Under the pieces are notes generated by a model that was not told where the DNA came from, did not search any database, and saw only the letters and a program-made list of their open reading frames with translations. A stretch of DNA of 64,000 nucleotides from Hemileia vastatrix (taxonomy: Eukaryota > Basidiomycota > Pucciniomycetes > Pucciniales > Zaghouaniaceae), in NCBI GenBank assembly GCA_030280995.1, contig JASXTE010000015.1, positions 21,782,501 through 21,846,500 of the forward strand, written 5' to 3'. Shown here piece after piece: positions 41,843 through 54,569 of the stretch; within the stretch, counting starts at the first letter, position 1; the number at the start of each line of letters is the position of its first letter. Position numbers and translations under genes: made by a program.

Positions 41843-42457
41843 ATGACTGACCAAAGTGGTTCTGCTGCACATGAAGAGGAACTAGACTTAATTGATTATG
41901 ATGAGCCTACTTCTGTAAGTTCTCCTTTAACAAGAAGAATTTCTCAAACTAATAAATCCTTGCCCCAAACAGGATGTAGAGATGGAAGAAGTAGAAATCC
42001 TAGTAGACACCACTCAGGATCAGAAGCCTATGATAAAACCACCAGAAGAGTTTCCAAAAGGCTTCAGGATAAAAAAGATGCCATTGTCTAAGCAGATAAA
42101 GAATCTGTCAACTCACATAAAGGAGTTAAGGACAGAAAGCTTGAGACTAAAGGTAAGGGTAGATGCTCTGGAAGAAATGGTGAGAAGAACAGATACCTTT
42201 CTTTAAGAGAAGAAGAAACCTCTTCCTCCCAGGGATCAACAACAATTGGCTCCCCAGTCCCAAGAGAAGGTGGAAGTGTCCAAGTGGCAGTGGGACTTGT
42301 TAAACACACAGTGGGACTATCTGTCTCAAAATCAGCATCAGTTACCTCAGGCAGGTCCATCAAGGCCCAACCAGGTCAACCCCACTCCTCCCCACCCTTA
42401 TCAAGAAGGCAAAAGAAGAAGAAAGCCCAATATGGTGATACCCAGAAAACCCTGGTA
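41843..42457 (+). pseudogene. B4 ORF-X, two exons, one nonsense codon, altered stop-start site
   Basis: Exon 1 is 41843-41914 (24 codons, DLIDYDEPTS). The intron is 41915-41972 (58 nt, GTAAGT, AAACTAATAA branch-like, ACAG). Exon 2 begins GAT GTA GAG ATG. It encodes GFRIKKMPL, NLSTHIKELRTESLRLKV, SKWQWDLLNTQWDYL, GPSR, PPHPYQ and a basic tail to KPW. A TAA at 42204-42206 interrupts it. The ATGGTAA junction is changed to CTGGTAT, losing both the stop and the Gag start. Confidence 0.7.
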
Positions 42458-45400
42458 TGTCCCTCTATTGATTCTCAAGTGCCTTTTCTTGTGGCTGATT
42501 CTATTCTTTCAGGTAAATCTGAGAGGGAAGAAGACACCTTGAGACCAGTGGAGGCTGGGAGCAGTAGACAGATATCTCATGTATCTAATCCATTATTTTT
42601 AATTGCTACCTCAATGATAAACCCTGACATGGCTGTAATTGATGAAACTCTTGACCCTGAGTTCTATGAGAGTCTGGAAAGTTACTCAGTTTCCTTATTG
42701 AGAAACACTCCAGATGTAGCAAGAATTAATGATGAGTACTTGAGAGATATTATTGCCAAACAAAATCATTAAATGAACAATATGCAATTGACTCAGAGAT
42801 ATAATAGTTTGTTAACTGATCAGGGTTATCAAGCATTAAGAAGTGAATCACAGAGAGTCTCTGATGAATTGTCTCATTACAAAGCAACCCATGAAAAGAA
42901 AGTTGCTTTATGGCAAAATATAAAAAATGATTTGTCTAAACTAAAAGATACTGTATCTGCCTGTTTCCAGGAGGTAGAGATAGATAAGATAAATCTGAAA
43001 AGATTGAATGACCATTTGTCATCTTTTCAAAATTAAAATCAATTATCTTTTGCAACTATCAATGAGAGTTTATCTAGTCTTCCAAGAATGAAAACAAGAC
43101 TAACAACCATTGAAGAAAAATTGAACTCATTGTTAAATGACCAGAAATATTCTGACATTTCTGTGAAGGAAAATATAGTTCAGGATGCTCAAATAGTACC
43201 TGTGGCTAGTTAATCTAAAGTAAAAATAGCTCCAGAAATACCTGTTGATAACACTGAGCTTCCATCAAAGACTGATGATGCACCAGGATCTGCAACAGAA
43301 GGATTAAACAATGATATTTCAGCCCAATTAAAGAAATTAAAGCTGCTTCTTACTCAGAAACAAGCTAGTACTAAGGAGACTCCTTCAAATCAAAAGAATT
43401 GGCCAAAACTTGACCAATATCCTACATTTGATGGTGATTCCTCCTCTGATTGGCAACAATTTATTTGCAGAATTGATAACTTAAAAAATTCTTACAAACT
43501 CCCAGATGAGGAAATTGTGTCCAAGTTAATTTCTTTGTTCACTAATGTTGCCCTGATGTGGTATGAATCTGTTCACCTGGATGGGAATGACTACTCATGG
43601 GAGGATTGGAAGAAATTAATTAAAGCACAATTTGGTGGCTCCAAGTTCAGAATGGCTCAACAAAGGCAGTATGAGGAAACTAGATATAGCTCTTCTACTG
43701 ATAAACCTATTGAGTTTTTAATGAAACTTGTAAAAATCTTAAGGGCAATGGACCCAAATATGGAGTTTGATTTATGGAAGGACAGGATCCTTTATAAATT
43801 ACCAATGTCTCTGAGAGACTTGATAGTTGCTAGGACTGAGTTCTCCAAAGAACCCTCTTCTTTAATTAATACTTGCAATGAGATACTTCTAAACAATAAG
43901 TATGATGCCAGAAGATTCATTCCAAGGACCCCTTTGGAGAAACCCTCCACTTACCAACAGAAACCTCTGGAAAAGGTTGGTAAACCTTCTGCCCCTGTTG
44001 CACCAAAGAAGTATGCAACAAAAACTTGCTTCAAGTGCAACAAGCCTTGGCATAAAGGCCATGTTTGTGACAAGAAGATAAATCTTGTAGAACAAACAGA
44101 GGAGCATGCTAATGACACAGTGGCACTGGATGATACATCAAGTGATTGTGCCAGCAATATTTTATATGAATCTCAACAAGAAATCTTGATGCTGGAAGAG
44201 GATATTCATTATTTAAATTCTATTGATATTGATAATAATGCTTTGTCTACAGTTGAGTATGCTGAGATCATAAAGAACATTGAGGATAACTCAATTGTTA
44301 TTGCCCTTCTCAAGACACCAGTCTTGATTAATGGAACCAGCATTGAACTTTTTCTGGATTCTGGAGCTGGAGGAAATGTAGTTTCTGAAAGAGCACTTGC
44401 TTCAGTGGATCAAGACTATAAATCAAAAATGATGCCTATCATTTCTGAAAATTGGAGAGATTATGGCTCTGTTATGTCCCCCATTGGTAAATACAAAGCC
44501 ACAGTGTTTTTTAAATATAACCATGGTTTTGTAAGAGCTATTTGTGATTTTGTTGTCATGAAAAATGATAACTTGAGCAATTGGTTTATTTTAGGGAATT
44601 ATATTTTAACCAAGTATGGCATAAAATTGGATCCTTCAAACCAATGTTTCACAATGGGGATGAATGGGAAGAGAAAATTTAAGATTTCCTCCCCTAAAAA
44701 ATTATTATTAAAACCAGAATTTAACACATGTAATTTTGTGGTTCAATATAAAGGAAGATCTACAAAAGAAATGCATGCCCTTATGTCTAAAATTGACAAT
44801 GCTTCTTTTGGAGAACAACTTTCTGGTGAGGATAAATATTCCATCATTAACTTGATAAAGTCTTTTCCTATGGCTTTTGCTCATGGATCACATGAACTGG
44901 GATTAGTTAAAGAGGAAATGAAATTTTCATTGTCTTGCCCATTAACTGATATACCACCTAGTTTGAAGAGGAAGCCTTATCCTGCTTCTCCCACAAAGAG
45001 AAAAGATATTGAAGACAATATCTCTACCCTTTTAAAAATGAATATTATTGAAAAGGTAGTTGAAACACCTAAACATTGTGTTATCTCACCTGTCCTAATT
45101 TCTTATGAGAAAGATAAAGCCAGGTTATGTGGTGATTATAGAGCACTAAATACTTATACTGTTGATGATATCTATCCTTTACCTAGAATTAGCTCTATAC
45201 ATGCTACCTTACAGGGTGCTAAATATATCAGCTGTTTGGATGGTAACAAAGGATATCACCAGGTACCTGTTGAGAAAAAATCTCAGAACATTCTTATGAT
45301 TGCCACTCATATGGGTATTTATAAGTATATTAGGATGCCATTTGGCCATAAAAATGCCCCTTCAGTTTTCCAAAAAGTAATGGATAACACATTCCATCAA

Positions 45401-47869
45401 GAGATAATTGCAGGATGGCTGATGGTTTATATTGATGATATCATTATATTTTCAAAAACATTTGAGGACCATCTTAACCACCTGTGTAACGTATTCCAGA
45501 AAATGGATGAAAAAAATATGACACTTGCTTTGAAGAAATGTAAATTTGGGTTTCATTCTTTAAAAGTTTTTGGTCATGTTGTTTCAGGCTTACAGATATG
45601 TGTTGACCAGAACAAAGTGGCAGCCATACAACAGGTGAAGGTTCCTACTACAGTGAGAGAGCTCCAAAGTTTTTTGGGAATGTGTGGATACTATAGACAG
45701 TATATTAAAAATTACCAAGTCATAGCTTTACCCCTTACCCAATTAACTAGAAAGGATGTTGCTTTTGTCTGGAATAGTGAAAGACAAAGAGCCTTTGACA
45801 CTATGAAACACTGTTGGATGTCAGCACCAATTCTTGCTTTACCTGACTTTAATCAACCATTTGTTTTGTACACTGATGCCAGTTTCATTGGTCTTGGTGC
45901 TGCCCTCCATCAAAAACAAGTGATAAATGATAAAGTTTCAGAAGTAGTAATTTGTTATATTTCAAGAACCTTTAGAAATAGTGAATTGAAATATGGTGCT
46001 ACTTAATTAGAATGTTTAGCTGTAGTGTGGGCTCTAGAAAATCTTCATTATTACCTAGATGACCAGAAATTTGAACTTGTCACTGACTGCAGTGCAGTTA
46101 AATCCCTTTTAAACTTGAAAACACCCAACAGACATATGTTCAGATGGCAGTTGGCTGTTCAAGAATTCAGAGGGAGAATGACAATTATTCATAGGGCTGG
46201 TATTTTTCACTCAAATGTGGATATGTTATCTAGGTTACCTTTACCATATAATGACTCTAATCCTGCGTATGACCCTGAGGATGAAATTATTCATATACAT
46301 GGGATATATGTGGTTGATATGGAGGAAGAGCTATTACAGCTTATTCTGGATTCATATGATAAGGACACTGACTTGAAAATTTTATGCACCATATTAAATG
46401 ATCCAAAGAATGCTTCAATACAAGCATTAATTAAAACCCTTTCACCAAAGTACCAAAAAGCTTTGGAAAAATGTAAATTTTCAATCGATGAAGGATATCT
46501 ATATTATAGAAGAAAGTTGGGTAATGTCATTGTTATTCCTCCTTCTATGAAAGAAATCATCTTGAAAATTTGTCATGATTACATATTAGCTGGACATTTT
46601 GATCTTCAAAAAACAATGATCAGAATTAAGAACACTGCTTGGTGGGTTAATATGTCTGAAGACACAAAATTATATGTTGAGTCTTGTGATTCTTGCCAAA
46701 AATCAAAAAGATTAACTGGTAAAAGAGCAGGATTCATGCAACATATTGAACCTCCTGATGCACCATGGCAGATAATCAACATGGATTTTTTAACAGGATT
46801 ACCTATTGCTGGTAAAGACAGTTATAACTCTTGTTGGGTTATTGTGGACAGATTCACAAAAATGTGTAAATTTATCCCTACCCACAAGGATGTTTCCACT
46901 AAAGAATTAGCTTTCTTATGGTGGTCTCATATGTTTAATACTGCTGGATTTCCTAAAGCCATAATCTCTGACAGAGACTCTAAATTTACTTCTGAATTTT
47001 GGATGTCTCTGATGGATGTTTGTGGTTGTGATCTGAAACTTTCTACTGCCCATCACCCTCAGACTGATGGTTTAGCTGAAAGAATGATTCAGACTTTAGA
47101 GGACATGATAAGAAGATATTGTGCCTTTGGCCTTGAGTTTAAAGATAATGACATATTCACTCATGATTGGGTTACCTTACTTCCTGGGTTAGAATTTGCT
47201 TATAATAGCACTGTTCATTCAGTTACTCAAAGAAAGCCTTTTGAGCTCTGGCTTGGATATGTTCCAAATACTCCTGCCCAAATTCTCAATAACAAAATAC
47301 CTAAATTGGATATACATCCTGGTGTAAAATCTTTTCCTCAAATGCAACAACTATTTAGAAAAAATGCTCAAAAATGTATTGAAAAATCATTTGAATACGA
47401 AAAGAAAAGATTGGACAAATCCCATAAAGAATACACTTTTAAAAAGGGTGATGAAGTGTTGATTTCTACAGTCCACTTCAACTTACAAGGTAATAACAAA
47501 TTGAAAGATCCATTTGTTGGTCCATTTTTTGTCAGAAGAATGATTGCAGATAATGCAGTTGAGGTTATTCTGTATTCTCCATATGACAGAAAACATCCTG
47601 TTTTTCCAATATCTCTTTTAAAACCTTACACATCCAATAGTGATTTATTTCCAAAAAGGAGGGGAAGACCAAAGAAAACCCCAAATGAAATCACTGAAAC
47701 AGCAGAAATTGAAAAAATTCTAAATGACAGAATAGTCACTGCTGAAAAAGTTACAGAATACTTGTTGAGATTCAAGAATAAATCATCTGAATATGATTCT
47801 TGGATAACTGGGAAGGAGATATCTAATCTTTCTACTCTACTAAAAAAGTATAAAAAGAAAAAATCATAG
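42458..47869 (+). pseudogene. gag-pol: B4 Gag-Pol, full length with scattered nonsense codons
   Basis: One frame carries all domains to the chromodomain end (EIEKILNDR ... LLKKYKKKKS). It is broken by in-frame TAA codons at 42770-42772, 43034-43036, about 43210 and 46004-46006. The last replaces the Gln of TQLECLAVVWALE. The longest open part, 43517-46006, holds the capsid-like region, zinc knuckle CFKCNKPWHKGHVC, protease LDSGAGGN, RT with YIDD and RNase H start. 46025-47869 holds RNase H, integrase and chromodomain; the second integrase Asp motif is SDRDSKF. It lacks the B3 frameshift, so it documents the ancestral frame at that site. Confidence 0.9.
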
Positions 47870-47900
47870 CATTTTTTTATTGTTTTTTTTAGAGTGAGGG

Positions 47901-49042
47901 TGTCGGTCAGTCGTCTAGAAGATATAAGAGAAGAGGGAAGAAAAGAGAGGAGGACAAGAAGGAGGTAATAGTTTTAGAAGTAAAAGAAATAAAAACAATT
48001 AAAATTATTTAATTTATTTGAGAGAAGGCAACGATGAGTGATCTGAGAGGTGACAACAAATTGGTTTTATAAATATTATTATTATTTAAGTAAGAGTTCT
48101 GCGCGGCAAACAATATAATTACTATCAGACTTAAGGCAACCTTTAAATTGTTATTTAGAATTTTTAATTAGAATTTAATACTAATAAAAATAATAATAAT
48201 CGTAATAAATTTATCTTTAAATTGTTGAGTGTGTAATAAGTGATAAGGCTACAGGGGATTATCCAAGGCCCTTTTATAGGCAATGGGTCCTCTGAAGCGC
48301 TACTATATTTGTAAATACAATGATTAGAATGGAATAAAACAAACATATCAAAAGAGTAAATGAAACATAACAATATAGAGAAAAACATGAAACAAATAAT
48401 TAAAAGCCCAATTAAGAATCCAATTTCCCCGCCATTAATTCCCAAATCAGTAAGTGACAATAGTGAATAACTAAACAAGATTGGAAACATAGGAACTATG
48501 AGAAATATAATTCCCAACAGATGGTACATTCTGATTAAAGGATATTTTAAGTGAAACAAAAAATAATTTGACGCAACAAAACAAGCAATTAATCTCAATT
48601 TAGTCCAAATTAATTTATTTGTTTTTTCTAACACAATTAAGGGTCAAAAGAAGCGTCCTTAATTATTGTTTAATATAATATGAGAGGTATTATTTAATAT
48701 ATAAATTTAAGTAATTAATTTAAATATATTATAAATCAAATTTACACTTGTAATTATAATATATGTTTTTTAATTAATTAAATATAAATTTATAATTATT
48801 AAATACATAAAAATGCGCCATTATTTGTAGAATATATTATATTATGCTCAATTTAATTGTATATATAAAAATATATATAACCAATAAATTTAATGTAACA
48901 CTTGTATATAATAAAATTCTTATATAATTTCATTATGCAATAAAATATTAAGTTATATTCATTAAATACAAGTCTTACCCACTTTTTAGGGTTTTATAAT
49001 TTATATATCATTTACTGGACTCCTGGAATAGCCTGGCTGACA
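47901..49042 (-). repeat. B5 3' LTR
   Basis: 1142 bp. At three variable sites it carries the same bases as the 3' LTR of B3 (near 48552 and 48673-48680), not those of its own 5' LTR. Confidence 0.95.
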
Positions 49043-49077
49043 CTCCCTCACTCTAAAAAAAACAATAAAAAAAAATG

Positions 49078-50961
49078 CTAAGATTTTTTCTTTTTGTATT
49101 TTTTCAACAGAGCAGGCAGATTTGAAATTTCCTTGCCAGGTATCCATGCATCATGTTCAGATGATTTGTTCTTATATCTCAATAAATATTCAGTACCTCT
49201 TTCAGAAGTGATAATTCTATCATTGAGAATTTTATCAATTTCTGCTGTTTCTGTGACTTCCTGAGGGTTCTTCTTAGGTCTTCCTCTTCTTTTTGGAAAT
49301 AAGTCACTGTTGGAAGTATAAGGTTTAAGTAAAGAAATGGGAAAAACAGGATGTTTCCTATCATATGGAGAATACAATACAACTTCTACTGCATTATCAC
49401 CAACCATTCTTTTAACAACAAATGGTCCTACAAAAGGATCTTTTAATTTGTGGTTACCTTGTAAATTGAAATGGACAGTAGAGATCAACACTTCATCACC
49501 CTTGTTAAATGTGTATTCTTTATGGGATTTATCCCATCTTTTCTTTTCATATTCAAATGCTTTATCAATACAACTTTGAGCATGTTTTCTGCAGAGCTGT
49601 TGCATTTGCATAAAAGATTTTACACCAGGGTGCAGTTCCAACTTAGGTAATTTATTATTGAGAATTTGAGCAGGAGTGTTTGGGACATAACCTAACCAGA
49701 GCTCAAAAGGCTTTTTCTCAGTGACAGAATGAACAGTGCTATTATATGCAAATTCAAGACCAGGCAAAAGAGTGACCCAATCATGAGTAAATCTGTCATT
49801 GTCTTTATATTCTAAACCAAAGGCACAATACCTTCTAATCATATCTTCCAGAGTTTGAATCATTCTTTCAGCTAGACCATCAGTCTGAGGATGGTGAGCT
49901 GTAGACAATTTTAACTCACAGCCACAAATATCCATCAAAGAGGTCCAAAACTCAGAAGTGAATTTTGGATCCCTATCAGAGATAATGGCTTTTGGAAAAC
50001 CAATAATATTAAACATGTAAGACCACCATAAGAAAGCTAATTCCTTGGTGGATACATCTTTGTGGGTTGGAATAAATTTGCACATTTTTGTGAATCTATC
50101 AACTATTACCCAACAAGAGTTAAAGCTGTCTTTACCTGCAACAGGAAGACCAGTGACAAAATCCATATTAATGATTTGCCAGGGAGCACTAGGTGCTTCA
50201 ATATGTTGTAATAACCCTGCTCTCTTACCTGTTAACCTTTTAGATTTTTGGCAGGAATCACAAGATTCAACATATAATTTTGTGTCTTCAGACATATTAG
50301 CCCACCATGCAGTGTTTTTGATTCTAATCAATGTTTTTTCAAGATCAAAATGTCCAGCTAATATGTCATCATGACAAAGTTTGAGGATAGTTTCTTTCAT
50401 TGAAGGAGGAATAACAATTACATTGGTAAGCTTCCTTCTATAATATATATAACCATCTTCAATAGAAAACTTTCCTTTATTTAAAGCATTTTGGTATTTT
50501 GCAGGAAGAGTTTTTATTAATGCTTGAATTGAAGCATTCTTAGGATCATTCAAAATAGTAACTAATTTATTTAAGTCAGAATCTTCATCATATGAATCCA
50601 GTATTAACTGTAATAACTCTTCTTCCATATCAACTATAAATATACCATGTATATGAACAGTGTCATCCTCAGGTACATAAGCAGGATTGGAGTCATTATT
50701 TGGCAGAGGCAATCTGGAGAGCATATCAACATTAGAGTGAACATTTCCAGCTCTGTGGATAATAGTCATCCTTCCTCTGTATTCCTGAACAGCAAGTTGC
50801 CACCTGAACATATGTCTGTTAGGTGTTTTGAGGTTTAAGAGAGATTTCACAGCACTACAGTCAGTTACCAACTCAAATTTTTGGTCATCCAAGTAGTAAT
50901 GAAGTTTCTCAAGAGCCCAAACAACTGCTAAGCACTCCAATTGAGTGTCACCATATTTCAA
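49078..50961 (-). CDS. pol: B5 pol remainder: RNase H, integrase, chromodomain
   Basis: Predicted protein identical to the B3 counterpart at 32666-34549: RNase H end, HHCC zinc-binding part, DD35E integrase core and chromodomain-like tail. It is separated from the upstream frame by the same missing base, so it would not be made as part of Gag-Pol without a rescue event. Confidence 0.9.
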   Translation of the reverse strand: MKYGDTQLECLAVVWALEKLHYYLDDQKFELVTDCSAVKSLLNLKTPNRHMFRWQLAVQEYRGRMTIIHRAGNVHSNVDMLSRLPLPNNDSNPAYVPEDDTVHIHGIFIVDMEEELLQLILDSYDEDSDLNKLVTILNDPKNASIQALIKTLPAKYQNALNKGKFSIEDGYIYYRRKLTNVIVIPPSMKETILKLCHDDILAGHFDLEKTLIRIKNTAWWANMSEDTKLYVESCDSCQKSKRLTGKRAGLLQHIEAPSAPWQIINMDFVTGLPVAGKDSFNSCWVIVDRFTKMCKFIPTHKDVSTKELAFLWWSYMFNIIGFPKAIISDRDPKFTSEFWTSLMDICGCELKLSTAHHPQTDGLAERMIQTLEDMIRRYCAFGLEYKDNDRFTHDWVTLLPGLEFAYNSTVHSVTEKKPFELWLGYVPNTPAQILNNKLPKLELHPGVKSFMQMQQLCRKHAQSCIDKAFEYEKKRWDKSHKEYTFNKGDEVLISTVHFNLQGNHKLKDPFVGPFVVKRMVGDNAVEVVLYSPYDRKHPVFPISLLKPYTSNSDLFPKRRGRPKKNPQEVTETAEIDKILNDRIITSERGTEYLLRYKNKSSEHDAWIPGKEISNLPALLKKYKKKKS

Positions 50962-50996
50962 TTCACTATTTCTTAAGGTTCTTGAAATATAACAAA

Positions 50997-53900
50997 TTAC
51001 AACCTCTGAGGTTTATCATTAATAATTTGCTTTTGGTGAAGGGCAGCACCCAGACCAATAAAGCTAGCATCTGTATAAAGTACAAATGGCTTGTTAAAAT
51101 CTGGGAGAGCCAATATAGGGGCTGTCATTAAGCAATTTTTCAATGTATTAAAAGCTTTCTGACAGTCATCATTCCAGAGAAAAGCAACATCTTTTCTGGT
51201 TAGTTTTGTAAGAGGCAAGGCTATGACCTGATAATTTTTAATATATTGTCTATAATAGCCACACATACCCAAAAAACTTTGGATTTCTCTTACAGAAGTT
51301 GGTGCTTTAACATTTTGAATGGCAGCAACTTTATTATGGTCTACACAAATTTGTAAGCCTGACACAACATGGCCAAGGACTTTCAAAGATTGAAAACCAA
51401 ATTTACACTTTTTTAAAGATAAGGTCATATTGATTTCATCCATTTTTTGGAAAACTCTATTCAAGTGAATCATATGTTCATCAAAAGTTTTAGAAAAAAC
51501 AATAATATCATCAATATAAACCATGAGCCAACCTTCAATAATTTCTTGATGGAAAGTGTTATCCATGACTTTCTGGAAAACTGAAGGAGCATTTTTAGGG
51601 CCAAATGGCATCCTAACATACTTATATATTCCCATATGAGTAGCAATAAGCAAAAAATTTTGAGAATTTTTCTCAACTGGAACTTGATGATAACCTTTAT
51701 TACCATCCAGACAACTAATAAATTTTGCACCTTGCAAGGTAGCATGTATTGAATTAATTCTGGGTAAAGGATAAATATCATCAACAGTATAAGTATTTAA
51801 AGCTCTGTAATCTCCACATAATCTAGCTTTATCTTTTTCATATGAAATCAAGACTGGGGAGATGACACAATATTTGGGGGTGACATTCACTTTCTCAATG
51901 ATATTCATTTTCAATAATGTTTCAATATTATCTTCAATATCTTTTCTTTTTGATGGAGAAGCAGGATATGGTTTTTTCTTAAGGGAAGGAGGAATATCAC
52001 TCAAATTACAGGATAAGGTAATTTTCATTTCTTCCTGAACAATTCCCAAGACATGAGAACCATGAGCAAAAGCCATAGGGAAAGAGGTAATAGAGGCAAC
52101 AATAGAATCCTTTTGTTCATTAGTCAAATGATCACCAAAAGAAGCGGTATTTATTTCATGTAATAAATCATCCATTTCAGTTGTTGTTCTACCTTTACAT
52201 TGGGTCAGTGAGTTACAAGATTTCAACAAATGCCCAGAAGGTTTAGGAGAAGAAATTTTGAATTTTCTTTTCCCATTCATTCCTAAGGTAAAGCAATTAT
52301 TTGCTGGGTCCAGTTTCACACCAAACATGGTTAAAATATCATTTCCCATAATAAACCAATTGCTCAAATTATCATTTTTCATGACAACAAACTCACAAAT
52401 AGCTCTGACAAAACCACCATTATATTTGAAGAATACAGAGGTTTTGTATTTGCCAATAGGAAATAAGGTAGAACCATACCCTCTCCATTTTTCAGAAGTT
52501 ATAGGCAATAATTTACTCAAATATTCCTTATCCACTGAAGCCAAAGCTTTTTCAGATACTACACTTCCTCCAGCACCAGAATCAAGAACTACATCAACAT
52601 TTTTACCATTAATGATAACAGGTGCCTTTAAAGGGGATATAGGAATAGAATTGTTAGTAATATCTTTAATTATCTCAGCATTTTCTACTGAAGATAAATT
52701 CAATACACAATCTTCAGATATATTATTTAAATAATGGACATCATGTTCCAACATTAAAACATCTTTAACAGATTCATTGTCATAGGAGATATTACTTTCA
52801 CAGTCACTGGAAGAATTATTGACATCAAGTTCAATTTCATCAGTGTCTTCATTTTGTTCAACAAGATGAATTTTCTTGTCACAAACATGACCCTTCTGCC
52901 ACGGTTTGTTACACTTATAACAAGTATTTGTTGCATATTTTTTAGGTGCAACTGGGGCAGAGGGTTTACCAGATTTTTCTGGGAGCTTTATAGAAGGTTT
53001 ATTTTGATCATTATAAGATTTACTAAGGTAATTCTTTGGTTCATATCTATGGTTGAGTAGTACTTCATTACAGATATTAATGAAAGAAGAATTTTCCCTT
53101 ACATGCTCAGTTCTAGCAACAATCAAATCCCTAAGAGAATTTGGTAATTTATACAAGATTTTATCTCTCCAAATATCATAATCCATCTTTGGATCAATTG
53201 CTCTAAGGATTTTAGTTATTTTCATCAGAAAAACAATGGGCTTTTCAACAGAGGAGGATACATATCTAGTATTCTCATACAGTCTTTGCTGAGCTAACCT
53301 GAATTTTGAACCACCAAACTGATTCTCAATCAAGGATTTCCAATCATTCCATGTATAATGATTGTTATCTAAGAGGACAGATTCATACCACATCAAGGCT
53401 ACATTGGAAAATAAAGAAATTAGCTTAGAAACAATTTCCTCATCAGGTAGTTTATAAGATCTCTTTAAATTATCAATTCTCTGGATAAAGTGTTGCCAAT
53501 CAGAGGAAGAATCACCATCAAAGGTAGGATATTGGTCTAACTTAGGCCAATTTTTCTGACTACTGGGATGGTCCACTTTTTGGTTTGAATTATTCATTAG
53601 TAATAATTCCTGAAGTTTAGCCAGGTGTTCAGAAATTTCATTATTTACAGAAACAGCTGGTGCATGACCATCACAAGATTTTTTGCTAGTAGCAAAAGAT
53701 TTTACAGACTCATTGTCAGTTTGTTTAATGGTTGAAATATGAGGAAGAAAGGATGAACTTTGTTCAGGTTTTTTCCCTTTATTTTTATGCAGCTTATTTG
53801 CAGAAATCTCATTTAATTCATTATTGATGGTTAAGGTTGAAAACTTTTCCTGTAGGTCAGACACATAGTTTCTTATTCTTGGAATTTCAGACATCTGGTC

Positions 53901-54569
53901 ATTTACTTTTGCAAGAGATAGAACATTTCTGTCCTCAGAAACTGAGTGCTTGGTACTTAGTGCATGGAAATCATTTTTTAGCTTCTTAAACTCATTTTGC
54001 AGAGATTTTATTTCATTTTTGAATGAATAATTTTCCTCAATAAGGGGTTTCAATTCACTCAAGGTCTTATGTAGACTGATATTTCTATCTGAGATAGCTC
54101 TATGGTCACTTCTTATTTGTTTTTGTTGACTAAGAACAATATTCAAGGTTTCTTTGATTTTTAAATAAGCTGTATCTTGTACAGAAGAACTCACTTTACA
54201 TTGCAAGTGTAAATTATTTAATCTATCATTTTCATGGATTAACACATCTCTCACATGTTTGTCTTTCACAATATTAAAATCAAGGGTATCTTTCAATATT
54301 TCCTCAGAAGTTTTTTCAATTAAGGTATAGATTTCAGGGGGAACAGAATCATTTTTAATTGCAAGAGAAGGATTAATTAAAGATGTAGAAGTTAAATGTA
54401 AAGGTTCATCAAATGACAATTTGCTAATTACATCAATAGGGCTACTAGTTACAGGAAGCTGTCTTTTAACAGGTTTAACTGTTCTTTCACCATGTTCAAT
54501 AATATTACCTGCAGAAGAAGATTTATTAGAAAACATACCCAAGTGACAATCAACCAAATTACTTACCAT
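50997..54569 (-). CDS. gag-pol: B5 Gag-Pol, N-terminal part
   Basis: Start ATG at 54567-54569, overlapping the ORF-X stop. Same domain order as B3: coiled coil, capsid-like region, zinc knuckle, retropepsin DSG, RT YIDD, RNase H start. It ends at the same premature TAA. The frame is open further back to 55244, as in B3. Confidence 0.9.
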   Translation of the reverse strand: MVSNLVDCHLGMFSNKSSSAGNIIEHGERTVKPVKRQLPVTSSPIDVISKLSFDEPLHLTSTSLINPSLAIKNDSVPPEIYTLIEKTSEEILKDTLDFNIVKDKHVRDVLIHENDRLNNLHLQCKVSSSVQDTAYLKIKETLNIVLSQQKQIRSDHRAISDRNISLHKTLSELKPLIEENYSFKNEIKSLQNEFKKLKNDFHALSTKHSVSEDRNVLSLAKVNDQMSEIPRIRNYVSDLQEKFSTLTINNELNEISANKLHKNKGKKPEQSSSFLPHISTIKQTDNESVKSFATSKKSCDGHAPAVSVNNEISEHLAKLQELLLMNNSNQKVDHPSSQKNWPKLDQYPTFDGDSSSDWQHFIQRIDNLKRSYKLPDEEIVSKLISLFSNVALMWYESVLLDNNHYTWNDWKSLIENQFGGSKFRLAQQRLYENTRYVSSSVEKPIVFLMKITKILRAIDPKMDYDIWRDKILYKLPNSLRDLIVARTEHVRENSSFINICNEVLLNHRYEPKNYLSKSYNDQNKPSIKLPEKSGKPSAPVAPKKYATNTCYKCNKPWQKGHVCDKKIHLVEQNEDTDEIELDVNNSSSDCESNISYDNESVKDVLMLEHDVHYLNNISEDCVLNLSSVENAEIIKDITNNSIPISPLKAPVIINGKNVDVVLDSGAGGSVVSEKALASVDKEYLSKLLPITSEKWRGYGSTLFPIGKYKTSVFFKYNGGFVRAICEFVVMKNDNLSNWFIMGNDILTMFGVKLDPANNCFTLGMNGKRKFKISSPKPSGHLLKSCNSLTQCKGRTTTEMDDLLHEINTASFGDHLTNEQKDSIVASITSFPMAFAHGSHVLGIVQEEMKITLSCNLSDIPPSLKKKPYPASPSKRKDIEDNIETLLKMNIIEKVNVTPKYCVISPVLISYEKDKARLCGDYRALNTYTVDDIYPLPRINSIHATLQGAKFISCLDGNKGYHQVPVEKNSQNFLLIATHMGIYKYVRMPFGPKNAPSVFQKVMDNTFHQEIIEGWLMVYIDDIIVFSKTFDEHMIHLNRVFQKMDEINMTLSLKKCKFGFQSLKVLGHVVSGLQICVDHNKVAAIQNVKAPTSVREIQSFLGMCGYYRQYIKNYQVIALPLTKLTRKDVAFLWNDDCQKAFNTLKNCLMTAPILALPDFNKPFVLYTDASFIGLGAALHQKQIINDKPQRL

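Noticed and set aside
50045..50374. Antisense ORFs of 63-158 codons across B3, B4 and B5 pol
   Set aside because: They mirror conserved pol codons on the other strand and have no independent motif.
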